A stretch of DNA of 64,000 bases, taken from Paenarthrobacter aurescens. GTDB taxonomy: Bacteria > Actinomycetota > Actinomycetes > Actinomycetales > Micrococcaceae. Each line of letters opens with the position of its first letter. The stretch's first letter is position 1. The position numbers and the translations under genes are program-made. Of this stretch, positions 15,024-24,023 are shown one piece after another. The notes under the pieces were generated by a model. That model did no database searches. It had not been told where the DNA came from and saw only the letters and a program-made list of their open reading frames with translations. The stretch is from NCBI RefSeq assembly GCF_025421775.1, contig NZ_JAOEFX010000004.1, positions 372,001 through 436,000 on the forward strand. Reading direction: 5' to 3'.

Positions 15024-16372
15024 TGTCTGATTCAGCCCCTGTGGGGGCAGGTGCAGCACCACAGCCCTTGCCTCCGGCCCCCGACGGAATTCTCCACATC
15101 AGGGGTGGAATTGGCGGGATGACATTCCAGCTTGAGGAGCTCCTGCGGGGCGCCAACCAGCTTGACGGCATGGTCCAGCAGCTCCTTGATATCGAAGCAG
15201 AAGCACGCCGGGTTCAGGAAGAGTTGGAACCGTTCCTCTACGACTCCTACGGCACTGGCTGCAACGCCATCAATGCGGTGGCGGAGAGCCGGAAGGAAGT
15301 GGGGCGGGTGCGCCATGACTTGGTGGGAGTCAGTGCAAGCGTGCGGGCCAGCCACCGGGACTACACGGAGACGGAGGCAAAAAATGTTCTTCCGCGGGTC
15401 CTGACTCTGGACGAGATGAGGTTGAGCACGTCGATTTGGCCCCCGAGCCGGGAGGTCGCGCACAATCTCGCGACGATGGTCCTTCCCTTCTGGGTGGGTT
15501 CACGGGGCGTCATTCGAGGCCTTCTGGAATCGCCGCTACGTCCGGACATGCGGCCAAGACCCGTGAGTATCGAGAGGACTAACGATTCGGTTGAGTACGT
15601 GGACCCGTCCATGGCGGAAAGCCTCCGGCGTCTCGAGAGGCTGCATGCCCGGAACGACGGTGAAATTGAGGTCATTCAATTCGATAACAACGGGTCTCCC
15701 TCATGGATGGTCCTGATTCCGGGAACCCAACCCAAGTCACCCACCACAAATCCCCTTGATGTTCAGGGAATCGGTGAAGCGCTTGGCTACGACTCTGAAG
15801 ACGTCGTTCCAGCCGTTGGCCAGGCGCTCCGTGAGGCGGGTGCTGTGGCCGGGGATCCAGTGGTGGCAGTGGGGCACAGCCAAGGTGGTGTCCATGCCAT
15901 GAATCTCAGCCGGGACAGGGCTTTTCTCAGTGGGTTCGACCTCAAGTACGTGCTGACGGCTGGAGCTCCTGTTGGTGGCATCACTGCTGAGCCCGGCATC
16001 AGTTCACTCCATTTGGAACACATTCAGGACTGGGTCCCGGGAGCAGATGGCCGTATGAACCCCGATACAAAGGACAGGGTGACTGTGACCCTGACGGACG
16101 AAGTCAGGGCACCCGACGGGGAAGACCCGGGCCTAGGGCCGGGACATGACCAGGAGAACTACGCGGCAGGAGCAGAGTTGGTTGCCGCCAGCCATGACGA
16201 ATCACTGTTGGCTTCAACTGCTGCGTTTGCGGGTGTTGTGGGTGCAGGCGGGGTGTCCAAGGTGACTCGGTTCAAACTGGAAAGGGCGCCCATGCAAGTC
16301 CGGTCATCGGGGGTACAGCCTGCTTCGCCCCCAATTGTCCGGGACACGAAGGCGGACGCTGGGACCAGATGA
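15023..16372 (+). CDS. Helical N-terminal domain fused to an alpha/beta hydrolase; possible type VII-secreted lipase-like protein
   Basis: The 449-residue protein has a Pro/Ala-rich start, a helical region (about 34-120) resembling WXG/LXG targeting hairpins, and a catalytic part from about 175. Within it, WMVLIPGTQP and VVAVGHSQGGVHAMNLS give the nucleophile elbow GHSQGG with Ser286, and LEHIQDWVPGAD and a later HDQENYAAG supply acid and histidine candidates. It resembles actinobacterial lipase/esterase-type proteins made with a WXG partner. It begins inside the stop codon of the WXG-like gene. No signal peptide is present, in keeping with ESX export or with a cytoplasmic role. Confidence 0.6.
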   Translation: MSDSAPVGAGAAPQPLPPAPDGILHIRGGIGGMTFQLEELLRGANQLDGMVQQLLDIEAEARRVQEELEPFLYDSYGTGCNAINAVAESRKEVGRVRHDLVGVSASVRASHRDYTETEAKNVLPRVLTLDEMRLSTSIWPPSREVAHNLATMVLPFWVGSRGVIRGLLESPLRPDMRPRPVSIERTNDSVEYVDPSMAESLRRLERLHARNDGEIEVIQFDNNGSPSWMVLIPGTQPKSPTTNPLDVQGIGEALGYDSEDVVPAVGQALREAGAVAGDPVVAVGHSQGGVHAMNLSRDRAFLSGFDLKYVLTAGAPVGGITAEPGISSLHLEHIQDWVPGADGRMNPDTKDRVTVTLTDEVRAPDGEDPGLGPGHDQENYAAGAELVAASHDESLLASTAAFAGVVGAGGVSKVTRFKLERAPMQVRSSGVQPASPPIVRDTKADAGTR

Positions 16373-16419
16373 CGTTGGGACTTGATAAGGCTTCAACTGC
16401 GGAGGACGTAATCCTTCCG

Positions 16420-16848
16420 CTACCGCTTGCGCGCACCCGGAATGAGGCCGGCCACCATCGAAATGATGCTGATGATGATCGAGGCCAGGATGGCCGTCCA
16501 GAAGAAGGAGTCGATGGTGAGGTGCACTGGCGTGAAAGTGCTCAGCCACGCGGTGAGGTACAGCATCGCGGCGTTGATCACGATGGTGAAGAGTCCAAGA
16601 GTCAGGATGGTCACCGGGAGGGAAAGTAACCGGACCAAGGGCCGCGCAAAGGCGTTGACCACTCCGAAGATGAGTCCGATGAAGAGGTACGCCAGGACAA
16701 TTCCTGCGGTGTCCGCGCCTTGTGTAAGTCCAGCATTGGAGGCGGCCGTTTCGGTGGCAGTCGTGGAGATATCCATGCCCTCCAGCAGCCAGGTAGCCAC
16801 CCAAAGGGCAAGCCCGTTAATCAGGACGCGAATAATGAATGAACCCAT
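16420..16848 (-). CDS. Phage-holin-family-like integral membrane protein (four helices)
   Basis: The 142-residue protein starts MGSFIIRVLINGLALWVATW and has four hydrophobic segments: residues about 4-22, 48-68, 76-100 and 114-135. The segment GLIFGVVNAFARPLVRLLSL-PVTILTLG (helix 2 to 3) is the hallmark of the Phage_holin_4_2/YvlD-type family of small inner-membrane proteins. There is no phage context. Function is unknown; homologues are common in actinobacteria. It is convergent with the hydrolase gene (48 bases) and divergent from the hisC gene (72 bases). Confidence 0.8.
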   Translation of the reverse strand: MGSFIIRVLINGLALWVATWLLEGMDISTTATETAASNAGLTQGADTAGIVLAYLFIGLIFGVVNAFARPLVRLLSLPVTILTLGLFTIVINAAMLYLTAWLSTFTPVHLTIDSFFWTAILASIIISIISMVAGLIPGARKR

Positions 16849-16920
16849 GCACCCATGGTTCCACACGCACCTGTTAAACAGCTCAGCGATAGCCGTGTGG
16901 AGACAAGTAGGCTTGAAGCC

Positions 16921-18039
16921 ATGACTACTACTGACAACGTACCGGAGGGCGTACTCCCTCGCCCGGTCGTGGACAGGCTCCCCAAGTATGCAGCAGGCAA
17001 ACCGCCCGTCGCGATTGAGGGCCTCACCAGCTACAAATTGTCGTCCAACGAGAACCCGCTGCCTCCGATCCCTGCAGTGTTGCAGGCAATCGCTGACCAG
17101 TCCGATATCAACCGCTACCCGGATCCGCTCGCGACCAAGCTGCGGACCGCCCTTGCAGGCTTCCTTGGTGTCCCCGCTGACGACGTCGTCACCGGTGCCG
17201 GCAGTCTCGGAGCACTGAACCAGATCCTCGCCACCTTCGCCGGGCAGAATGATGACGGCAAAGCTGACGAAGTCATTTACGCCTGGCGTTCCTTTGAGGC
17301 TTATCCCATATGTGTTGGTCTTGCCGGTGCCGCCAGTGTGCAGATTCCGTTGTTGGCCGACGGGCGCCACGACCTTGAGACCATGGCCTCGGCGATCACC
17401 GTGCGCACCAAGGTCATCCTCCTCTGCACCCCGAACAACCCCACCGGACCGATCCTTACTGCGGAGGAAACGGAACGCTTCATTCAGGCCGTGCCGCCCA
17501 ACGTGGTGGTGGTCATCGATGAGGCTTATCAAGAATTCGTTCGTGATGCTGAGGCCGTGGACGGCATCAAGCTCTACCGCAAGTACCCCAACGTGATAGT
17601 GCTGAGGACCTTCTCCAAGGCCCATGGACTGGCTGGACTGCGCGTTGGCTACAGCGTCTCCGGTCCCTTGCTGACCCAACACCTTCGTGTGACAGCCACT
17701 CCGTTTGCCGTCTCCCAAATCGCGGAACGCGCCGCCGTGACATCCATTGAGAATTTCGATCAGGTTGTGGAAAGGGTACAAAGCCTGGTGGAGGAGCGCG
17801 ACCGCGTTACGGCTGGCCTGCGGGCTTTGGGTTGGTTCGTGCCGGAAGCCCAGGGCAACTTCGTTTGGTTGAATCTTGGCGAGAACAGCAGCGAATTTGC
17901 GGCACTGGCCGCACAACAGGCCCTGTCAGTCCGGGCGTTCGGAAATGAGGGCGTTCGAGTCAGCATCGGTGAAGTTGAAGCGAACACCCGATTCTTGAAT
18001 CTCTGTGCAGGTTATACAAATGCGCCGCTGGGTTCCTAG
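16921..18039 (+). CDS. hisC: Histidinol-phosphate / aromatic aminotransferase
   Basis: The 372-residue class I/II aminotransferase starts at the ATG at 16921. HisC/Pat features are YKLSSNENPLPPIP near residue 38, NNPTGPILT near 180, VVVIDEAYQEFV near 197 and RTFSKAHGLAGLRVGY near 225 with the PLP lysine. It makes histidinol phosphate from imidazole-acetol phosphate, or transaminates aromatic 2-oxoacids; the two uses are not separable by sequence here. It is not in a his operon, so an aromatic (Pat) role is possible. It is followed by a 38-bp palindrome and then the 2-oxoacid dehydrogenase operon. Confidence 0.82.
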   Translation: MTTTDNVPEGVLPRPVVDRLPKYAAGKPPVAIEGLTSYKLSSNENPLPPIPAVLQAIADQSDINRYPDPLATKLRTALAGFLGVPADDVVTGAGSLGALNQILATFAGQNDDGKADEVIYAWRSFEAYPICVGLAGAASVQIPLLADGRHDLETMASAITVRTKVILLCTPNNPTGPILTAEETERFIQAVPPNVVVVIDEAYQEFVRDAEAVDGIKLYRKYPNVIVLRTFSKAHGLAGLRVGYSVSGPLLTQHLRVTATPFAVSQIAERAAVTSIENFDQVVERVQSLVEERDRVTAGLRALGWFVPEAQGNFVWLNLGENSSEFAALAAQQALSVRAFGNEGVRVSIGEVEANTRFLNLCAGYTNAPLGS

Positions 18040-18059
18040 CGGTTAACAAATGCGCCAAC

Positions 18060-18083
18060 CTTACTTACTGCCGATAAAGTAAG
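18060..18083. promoter_or_regulatory. Inverted repeat upstream of the 2-oxoacid dehydrogenase operon
   Basis: CTTACTT at 18060-18066 and AAGTAAG at 18077-18083 form a 7-bp inverted repeat around a 10-base centre, just after the hisC stop. This dyad is AT-rich compared with the surroundings and lies about 110 bases before the E1alpha start, so it could be an operator of that operon. No regulator gene adjoins it. Confidence 0.3.
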
Positions 18084-18098
18084 GGACGAAAGCCAAAA

Positions 18099-18136
18099 AT
18101 ATGCCCGTTCCGGAATGCATTCCGGAACGGGCATAT
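18099..18136 (-). terminator. 38-bp perfect palindrome with T tract on the leftward side
   Basis: Positions 18099-18117 and 18118-18136 are exact reverse complements with no unpaired loop base (the centre is GC/AT). Read leftward the stem is followed by TTTTTGG, an intrinsic-terminator layout; read rightward it is followed by ATCCCAGC with no T run. Both neighbours are transcribed rightward, so it would chiefly block antisense transcription, though the stem could also end hisC. Confidence 0.55.
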
Positions 18137-18189
18137 ATCCCAGCGACAGACATTGCCCGGCACCCCGCCGTGGCAAGCAAGGAGACGGA

Positions 18190-19383
18190 ATGGGCTCGAC
18201 ACAACTGCCCCCCGGGACGGAAGAAACTCTCGCGGCAACCTCCGCGGCAGCAGCCGCGCCAGGCGAACCGGTGGAAATGGTTCAGTTGCTCGGCCCTGAC
18301 GGAAAACTGGGCACCGATCCGGTGTTCTCGGATTACGCCAAGCGCATTGATCCTGAAAAGCTGCGTGTTTTCTATACGGACATGGCCAGAATCCGTCGAT
18401 TCGACCAGGAAGCCACCGCGCTGCAGCGCCAGGGCGAACTTGCACTGTGGGTGCCGTTGACCGGCCAGGAGGCAGCGCAGATAGGTTCCGGCCACGCGAG
18501 CCAACCACAGGACTACATCTTCCCTACCTACCGCGAACACGGTGTTGCGCTGGTCCGCAATGTTGACCTCGCCGAGCTGCTCAAACAGTTCCGTGGTGTC
18601 TCCAATGGTGGCTGGGATCCGCGGGAGAACAACTTCCACCTCTACACATTGGTCCTTGCAGCGCAGACACTCCACGCGGTTGGTTACGCCATGGGTATCC
18701 AGCGGGACCAGAAGCTCGCAGCCGCCACGGACTCCAACGATCCCAAGGCTGCCGTCATTGCCTACTTCGGCGACGGCGCCAGTTCCGAGGGCGACGTCCA
18801 CGAATCCATGGTCTTCGCTGCTTCCTACGACGCCCCGGTTGTGTTCTTCTGCCAGAACAACCACTGGGCCATTTCCGTACCCACGGAAGTCCAGACGAAG
18901 GTTCCCTTGGCCAACCGCGCCAAGGGGTACGGGTTCCCTGGAATCCGCGTGGATGGTAATGACGTCATCGCCGTCCACGCCGTCACGGAGTGGGCCCTGG
19001 AGCATGCCCGGGAGGGCCGCGGCCCCGTCCTTATCGAGGCGTATACCTACCGGGTTGGTGCGCACACCACCGCCGATGATCCCACCAAGTACCGGGAATC
19101 CGCCGAGGAAGCTGCCTGGCGGGAGAAGGATCCGCTGGACCGCTTGGAGAAGTACTTGCGCGCTGAAGGGCTTGCCGACGAGGCCTTCTTCGATCAGGTG
19201 AAGGCTGACGGCGATGAGCTGGCCAAGTACGTCCGCAGCACCACGCATGGCCTGGAGGTTCCGGACATCCGGGACGCGTTCGGCAGCGTCTACGCCGAAC
19301 AACACCCGCTGATTGCGGAGGAACTGGCTTGGTTCGAGGAATACTCGGCAGGCTTCGAAAGCGATGAGGAGACAGCTAACTGA
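18190..19383 (+). CDS. Thiamine-dependent 2-oxoacid dehydrogenase E1 alpha subunit (pyruvate or branched-chain)
   Basis: The 397-residue protein starts after AAGGAGACGGA. It contains the ThDP-binding block AYFGDGASSEGDVHESMVFA followed about 30 residues later by FFCQNNHWAI, the GDG...NN motif of E1alpha. The early part has FYTDMARIRRFDQEATALQR and LTGQEAAQIGSG, and YREHGVALVRNVD matches the regulatory loop region. With E1beta it decarboxylates pyruvate or branched-chain 2-oxoacids and acylates lipoyl-E2. The last base of the stop codon is the first base of the E1beta start. Substrate choice between PDH and BCKDH cannot be made confidently. Confidence 0.88.
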   Translation: MGSTQLPPGTEETLAATSAAAAAPGEPVEMVQLLGPDGKLGTDPVFSDYAKRIDPEKLRVFYTDMARIRRFDQEATALQRQGELALWVPLTGQEAAQIGSGHASQPQDYIFPTYREHGVALVRNVDLAELLKQFRGVSNGGWDPRENNFHLYTLVLAAQTLHAVGYAMGIQRDQKLAAATDSNDPKAAVIAYFGDGASSEGDVHESMVFAASYDAPVVFFCQNNHWAISVPTEVQTKVPLANRAKGYGFPGIRVDGNDVIAVHAVTEWALEHAREGRGPVLIEAYTYRVGAHTTADDPTKYRESAEEAAWREKDPLDRLEKYLRAEGLADEAFFDQVKADGDELAKYVRSTTHGLEVPDIRDAFGSVYAEQHPLIAEELAWFEEYSAGFESDEETAN

Positions 19384-20363
19384 TGGCAACCATGACCATT
19401 GCGAAGGCCATCAATGAGGGTCTCCGCGCATCCTTGACGAGCAACCCCAAGTCCCTGCTTATGGGTGAGGACATTGGACATCTGGGCGGGGTCTACCGTG
19501 TCACCGACGGCCTCATCAAGGAGTTCGGCGACGAACGCGTCGTGGACACACCCTTGGCAGAGTCAGGCATCGTGGGCACGGCAATCGGCCTGGCCCTGCG
19601 TGGGTACTCACCGGTGTGCGAGATCCAGTTTGACGGCTTTGTCTATCCGGCCTTCAACCAGATCACCACACAGTTGGCCAAAATCCACTCCCGCAGCCTC
19701 GGCAAGCTCACCGTTCCTGTGGTCATTCGGATTCCGTATGGCGGCGGAATCGGCTCGATCGAGCACCACTCCGAGTCCCCTGAAGCATTGTTCGCCCACA
19801 CCGCCGGACTGCGCATCATTTCGCCATCCAACGCCCACGATGCCTACTGGATGATCCAAAAGGCCATCGAGTGCAAGGATCCCGTCATCTTCTTCGAACC
19901 CAAACGCCGCTACTGGCTTAAGGGTGAGGTGGATGTCGAGAACGCCGGCCTTTCAGAGGACCCCTTCAAGGCGCACGTTGTCCGCGAAGGTACCGACGCC
20001 ACCATCGTGGCCTACGGACCGTTGGTGCCGGTTGCGCTTGCGGCCGCAAACGCTGCGACGGAGGACGGGCGAACCATCGAGGTCATTGACCTTCGCTCCA
20101 TCTCGCCCTTGGACTTCGACACTGTGGAAGCGTCGGTCAAGAAGACTGGCCGTTTGATCGTTGCCCATGAGGCCCCCACCTTCGGAGGCATCGGAGGCGA
20201 GATCGCAGCGCGCATCAGCGAGAGGGCGTTCCTGCACTTGGAAGCCCCGGTGATCCGCGTGGGCGGCTTCCACATGCCTTACCCCGTAGCCAAGGTTGAA
20301 GAGGACTACTTGCCGGACATCGACAAGATCCTCGAAGCGCTCGACCGCTCCCTGGCCTACTAA
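19383..20363 (+). CDS. 2-oxoacid dehydrogenase E1 beta subunit
   Basis: The 326-residue protein has transketolase pyrimidine-binding and C-terminal domains of E1beta: LLMGEDIGHLGGVYRVTDGL near residue 25, DTPLAESGIVGTAIGLALRG near 55, PYGGGIGSIEHHSESPEALF near 118 and VIDLRSISPLDFDTVEASV near 233, plus HEAPTFGGIGGEIAARI. It pairs with E1alpha as an alpha2beta2 heterotetramer. It overlaps E1alpha by one base and is 55 bases ahead of E2, in one operon. Confidence 0.92.
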   Translation: MATMTIAKAINEGLRASLTSNPKSLLMGEDIGHLGGVYRVTDGLIKEFGDERVVDTPLAESGIVGTAIGLALRGYSPVCEIQFDGFVYPAFNQITTQLAKIHSRSLGKLTVPVVIRIPYGGGIGSIEHHSESPEALFAHTAGLRIISPSNAHDAYWMIQKAIECKDPVIFFEPKRRYWLKGEVDVENAGLSEDPFKAHVVREGTDATIVAYGPLVPVALAAANAATEDGRTIEVIDLRSISPLDFDTVEASVKKTGRLIVAHEAPTFGGIGGEIAARISERAFLHLEAPVIRVGGFHMPYPVAKVEEDYLPDIDKILEALDRSLAY

Positions 20364-20418
20364 ACCGCCCTGATCCTGCCCGGCTTCGCTGCCAGGTAAC
20401 CGGAAATCGAGGACCACT

Positions 20419-21993
20419 GTGACTGTAAAGAAATTCAATCTGCCGGACGTTGGCGAAGGCCTGACCGAGGCCGAGGTAGTGGCTTGGAAGGTCAAGCCGG
20501 GAGACGTCGTTGCCATCAACGATGTCCTGTGTGAGATCGAGACCGCCAAGTCACTCGTCGAGTTGCCCTCGCCATTTGCTGGGACCGTCACGGAGTTGTT
20601 GGTCGAGGAAGGCATCACGGTTGAGGTCGGCACTGCGATCATCGCTGTTGCGGAAGGCCAGGATGGCGAAGCTCCGGTAAAGTCGCCGTCGTCGGCAGCG
20701 CCCGCTGTTGAGGCGCCCCTTTACGGCAAGCTGCCGAACGACGACGACAGCGATGACAACCGTCCGGCAGGCGGCCCGCTGGTGGGTTCGGGACCCAAGG
20801 CCGACGCCGTCAAGCGCCGCGCGCGCAAGCGCCCCGCCGGCGCATCCGTTGAGGCAGCCGCGGTCGCCGAGAACGCCGAAGGCACCGTGCAGGACTATCA
20901 GGCAGTTCTGGCTGCCAAAGCAGCCGAAACACCGGTTGCCCACCGCACGACGCCGGTACGCGCCGCCGTCGCGCCTCCCGCCCAGTCGCAAACCACCCAG
21001 GCGCAAACCACCCAGATGCCGGAAACGCCGGCGGCCCATTCAGGGGCAGCTTCCCGCAGTGCGGCCATCAGCGGCACCATTAGCGGCCTGGTCAACAAGG
21101 TCTTGGCGAAGCCGCCAGTGCGCAAATTTGCCCGCGATCTCGGCATCGACCTCGCCGACGTCGTGGCCACCGGCCAGCGCGGCGAGGTGACCCGCGAGGA
21201 CCTGGTGAGCTACCAAGCGCAGCGGGATGCCGAACATGACCAGGCGGACACGTTCTGGGGAGCTTCAAAAAAGCCGCAGGACCAGCGCGTTGAGCGGTTG
21301 CCGGTTAAGGGCGTACGCAAGGCCACAGCCAAGGCCATGGTGGACTCTGCTTTCTCGGCACCCCACGTCAGCATTTTTGTGGACGTGGATGCCAGCCGCA
21401 CCATGGAGTTCGTTAAGCGGCTTAAGGTCTCGCGGGACTTCGAAGGCATCAAAGTCTCGCCCCTGCTGATTCTTGCCAAGGCCGTCATCTGGGCAGCCGC
21501 GCGCAACCCCAGTGTCAACGCAACGTGGGTTGAAAATGCCGACGGGAACGGAAACGCTGAAATCCAGGTCAAGCACTACATGAACCTGGGTATTGCCGCC
21601 GCAACGCCGCGAGGACTCATGGTCCCCAACATCAAGGACGCCCAGGACCTTTCGCTTAAGGAATTGGCCCTGGCACTGAATGAGTTGGCCACCAAGGCCC
21701 GGGCAGGGAAGACCCAGCCGGCTGAGATGCAGGGCGGAAGCTTGACCATCACCAACATCGGCGCCCTGGGGATTGATACCGGCACGCCGATCATCAACCC
21801 GGGCGAGGTTGCCATCATCGCGTTCGGAACCATCAAGCAGAAACCATGGGTTCTGGACGGCGAAGTCATTCCGCGGTGGATCACCACCCTTGGCGGTTCC
21901 TTCGACCACCGCGTGGTGGACGGCGATCTGTCGGCCCGCTTCATGGCTGACGTAGCGGCCATTCTTGAAGAACCGGCGTTATTGCTTGACTGA
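20419..21993 (+). CDS. Dihydrolipoamide acyltransferase (E2)
   Basis: The 524-residue protein starts at a GTG after AGGACC. Domains in order: one lipoyl domain (about 1-80) with [18 protein letters not shown], Lys44 being the lipoylated lysine; a long Ala/Pro/Gln linker with the repeat QTTQAQTTQ near 195; a peripheral-subunit-binding domain ([19 protein letters not shown], then [10 protein letters not shown]) near 235-270; and a C-terminal catalytic domain from about 290 ending in [19 protein letters not shown], with the active-site His of HxxxDG. It transfers the acyl group to CoA. An E3 (lipoamide dehydrogenase) gene is not in this cluster. Confidence 0.92.
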   Translation: MTVKKFNLPDVGEGLTEAEVVAWKVKPGDVVAINDVLCEIETAKSLVELPSPFAGTVTELLVEEGITVEVGTAIIAVAEGQDGEAPVKSPSSAAPAVEAPLYGKLPNDDDSDDNRPAGGPLVGSGPKADAVKRRARKRPAGASVEAAAVAENAEGTVQDYQAVLAAKAAETPVAHRTTPVRAAVAPPAQSQTTQAQTTQMPETPAAHSGAASRSAAISGTISGLVNKVLAKPPVRKFARDLGIDLADVVATGQRGEVTREDLVSYQAQRDAEHDQADTFWGASKKPQDQRVERLPVKGVRKATAKAMVDSAFSAPHVSIFVDVDASRTMEFVKRLKVSRDFEGIKVSPLLILAKAVIWAAARNPSVNATWVENADGNGNAEIQVKHYMNLGIAAATPRGLMVPNIKDAQDLSLKELALALNELATKARAGKTQPAEMQGGSLTITNIGALGIDTGTPIINPGEVAIIAFGTIKQKPWVLDGEVIPRWITTLGGSFDHRVVDGDLSARFMADVAAILEEPALLLD

Positions 21994-22693
21994 GCAGCAA
22001 GCTTCTCCCGGCCTGGGTTCGGCTGCACACCCAGGCACGGGCGCTGGAGTCGAAGCCGCAAGGGGCGACGAGTCAGGACATGTGCCCCCACAGCTGTTGA
22101 CGGGGCCGTGGCGTACGGTGGCCCGCGTGTTGACTGAGGTTTTCCAGCCGCCGATCGTGGTGACCGTCCTGTTGTTGATCAGCCCTGCAATCGAACCCGG
22201 ATTCCCCGGGACCGTGTGGTTCGGCTTGCTCGCTGCCCTTTTCGTCTGCGTTCTGCCACTGGCGTACGTCTTGGTGATGGTCAAACTGGGCAGGATCACC
22301 GACCACCACGTCAGCGACCGGCGCCAGCGGCCCGCATTGCTGGCGATGGCCCTGATCTCAGTGGTGGTCGGGCTGGGGGTGCTGCAGCTTCTGAACGGCC
22401 CGGCGAGCGTCTCGGTGATGATCGTTGCGCTCATTGGAGGCATCGGCATTTTGGCGGTGGTGAGTGCCTTCTGGAAGATGAGCGGGCATGCTTCAGCCCT
22501 TGCCGCGGCTGCCGTCATCGTCGTCGCAATGTTTGGACCCGCATGGCTGCCCGTGCTGCTGCTTGTCCCCGCAGTGGGCTGGTCCCGTTTGGTCCTGCGC
22601 GCGCACACCTTGGGCCAGGTCATTGTGGGCTCGTTGTTTGGTGGAGTGGTGATTGCGGGACTGTGGTGGCTCCTGCGGGAGTGGATGCTCTAG
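21986..22693 (+). CDS. PAP2-family membrane phosphatase
   Basis: I start at a TTG at 21986, eight bases inside the end of the E2 gene, giving [11 protein letters not shown]; a GTG at 22082 or an earlier TTG at 21965 are alternatives. After a hydrophilic lead of 45 or so residues, there are about six hydrophobic segments. KMSGHAS near residue 165 and [13 protein letters not shown] near 202 correspond to the SGH and SRxxxxxHxxxD/Q motifs of type 2 phosphatidic-acid phosphatases; the final Asp of the canonical motif is replaced by Gln here. It likely dephosphorylates a lipid phosphate or diphosphate. The overlap suggests co-transcription with the E1-E2 genes. Confidence 0.72.
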   Translation: MTEQQASPGLGSAAHPGTGAGVEAARGDESGHVPPQLLTGPWRTVARVLTEVFQPPIVVTVLLLISPAIEPGFPGTVWFGLLAALFVCVLPLAYVLVMVKLGRITDHHVSDRRQRPALLAMALISVVVGLGVLQLLNGPASVSVMIVALIGGIGILAVVSAFWKMSGHASALAAAAVIVVAMFGPAWLPVLLLVPAVGWSRLVLRAHTLGQVIVGSLFGGVVIAGLWWLLREWML

Positions 22694-22717
22694 GCACTGA
22701 GCCTCAAGGGTCACCGC

Positions 22718-23809
22718 CTAAAGGGTCACCGTTCGCCCGTTCCGGACAACCCGCAGCGGGGCAGGCCTGTCCACCACCAACTCAGGGATTGAATTGGCTG
22801 CGAACTCCAGTCGATCATCGGACCCGGCGCCGGAGAAGCCGATCACCGCTGCTGATCCGACGAGTTCCGCCCCGGCGGTGGTAGCGATCCGGAAACAGCG
22901 TTCGAGTTCTGCGTCGGTCAAGGCGCCGGTGCGGTAACCCAGAAGGTGTGCTCGGTCCGTCATGCTGCCCGTGCCGTAGGGTGACCAAGCATCGCGGACA
23001 CCGTCTGATCCGAGGGCAACCCTGACCCCATGGCTCTCCATGAGGTCCAGCGCGGGGACCGGATCTGCACCGAGGGCGCACGTCGCCATCCACATCCCGG
23101 CCTCCGCCATGGCGTCGAGGGTGGCGCCAAGCTCCGGTTGAGCGATATCGCAGAGGGCAAAGGCGTGCCCGATCGTGACACGTCCATGCATCCCCTCTGA
23201 CACGGTCCGCTGCGCTATCGCCCTGAGCTGGGCCAATCCTTCCGGCCCTTCATCGTGGAGGTGGATATCCACGTCCCGGCCATACCGGTTCGCGAGTCTG
23301 AAGACGGCGTCCAGATGGCTGCGAAGATCTCCGTCCAGAGATATGGGGTCGATGCCGCCCACCAGGTCGGCCCCTTCCGTCAACGACGCCTCCATGAGGT
23401 CGAGGGTGCCCGGATTGCTCACCAGACCGAACTGCGGGAAAGCAACAATCTGGACGTCAAGGAAGGGTGCCAAGCGTTCGGCGGCCGCCCTGACGCCGTG
23501 AACGTTCCGTAGGCCGAGTTGCGGTGCCACATCAACGTGCGCCCGCATGGCCATGGTTCCGTTGAGGACAGCGTGCCGCATTAGGGCAAAAGCGCGGTCC
23601 TCTACGCTGTCCTGGAACGAAAGTTGTGCACGGAGGTCGTGGGCGATGAGGTCCGGCAGTGTTTGGGCGGGCAGGCGGGACAGCCAACCGGAGCCCCACG
23701 TGGTCTTGTCCGGATGGATGTGCGCGTCGACGAAACCTGGCGTGAGCAGCAGAGGCTTCACGCCGCCCAAGAGGCCGTGATCGTCCATCAGCCTTGAATT
23801 CGTAGTCAT
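22718..23809 (-). CDS. Cytosine-deaminase-like amidohydrolase
   Basis: The 363-residue protein starts at the ATG at 23809 after GAGGAGAGGACTCGG. Amidohydrolase metal motifs are visible: LTPGFVDAHIHPDKTTWG (HxH), DVDIHLHDEGP (metal histidine), VTIGHAFAL (histidine) and VALGSDGVRDAWSPYGTGSM (aspartate). This set matches the CodA/N-isopropylammelide class of cytosine deaminase-like enzymes that hydrolyse amino or amide groups of nitrogen heterocycles. It lacks the N-terminal 25 or so residues some homologues have before TPGFVDAH. It is divergent from an APC permease, which may import its substrate. Confidence 0.82.
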   Translation of the reverse strand: MTTNSRLMDDHGLLGGVKPLLLTPGFVDAHIHPDKTTWGSGWLSRLPAQTLPDLIAHDLRAQLSFQDSVEDRAFALMRHAVLNGTMAMRAHVDVAPQLGLRNVHGVRAAAERLAPFLDVQIVAFPQFGLVSNPGTLDLMEASLTEGADLVGGIDPISLDGDLRSHLDAVFRLANRYGRDVDIHLHDEGPEGLAQLRAIAQRTVSEGMHGRVTIGHAFALCDIAQPELGATLDAMAEAGMWMATCALGADPVPALDLMESHGVRVALGSDGVRDAWSPYGTGSMTDRAHLLGYRTGALTDAELERCFRIATTAGAELVGSAAVIGFSGAGSDDRLEFAANSIPELVVDRPAPLRVVRNGRTVTL

Positions 23810-23836
23810 CCGAGTCCTCTCCTCGTAGTCCTCAAC

Positions 23837-23942
23837 GGTATACCAAAACGTAGAGCGCCTCGATAGTCGATGCGAGGAAATAGCCAAAAGGCTGAAAGTT
23901 CGGCAACCATCCACGCGCAACCAAACATTTTGGAATACCAAA
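23837..23942. promoter_or_regulatory. Two TTTGGTATACC-like motifs in the amidohydrolase/permease divergent promoter
   Basis: GGTATACC followed by AAAA lies at 23837-23848 (leftward reading TTTTGGTATACCG), and TTTGG-AATA-CCAAA, a perfect 5-4-5 inverted repeat, at 23929-23942. They share the TTTGGWATACC core and lie about 90 bases apart in the 214-bp gap. Such TGGTATACCA-like palindromes are typical of GntR-family (FCD) operators. No GntR gene is in the window, so the regulator would be encoded elsewhere. Confidence 0.45.
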
Positions 23943-24023
23943 CTCTGTACATGAGCGAGCCTGGCCTCTACTCTAATGAACATCATTCATTTATGTGAGT
24001 TGGATCGCATCGAGGAGAACGCC

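Noticed and set aside
16420..16848. Prophage remnant suggested by a holin-family protein
   Set aside because: The family is common as an ordinary membrane protein in actinobacteria and no other phage gene is nearby.
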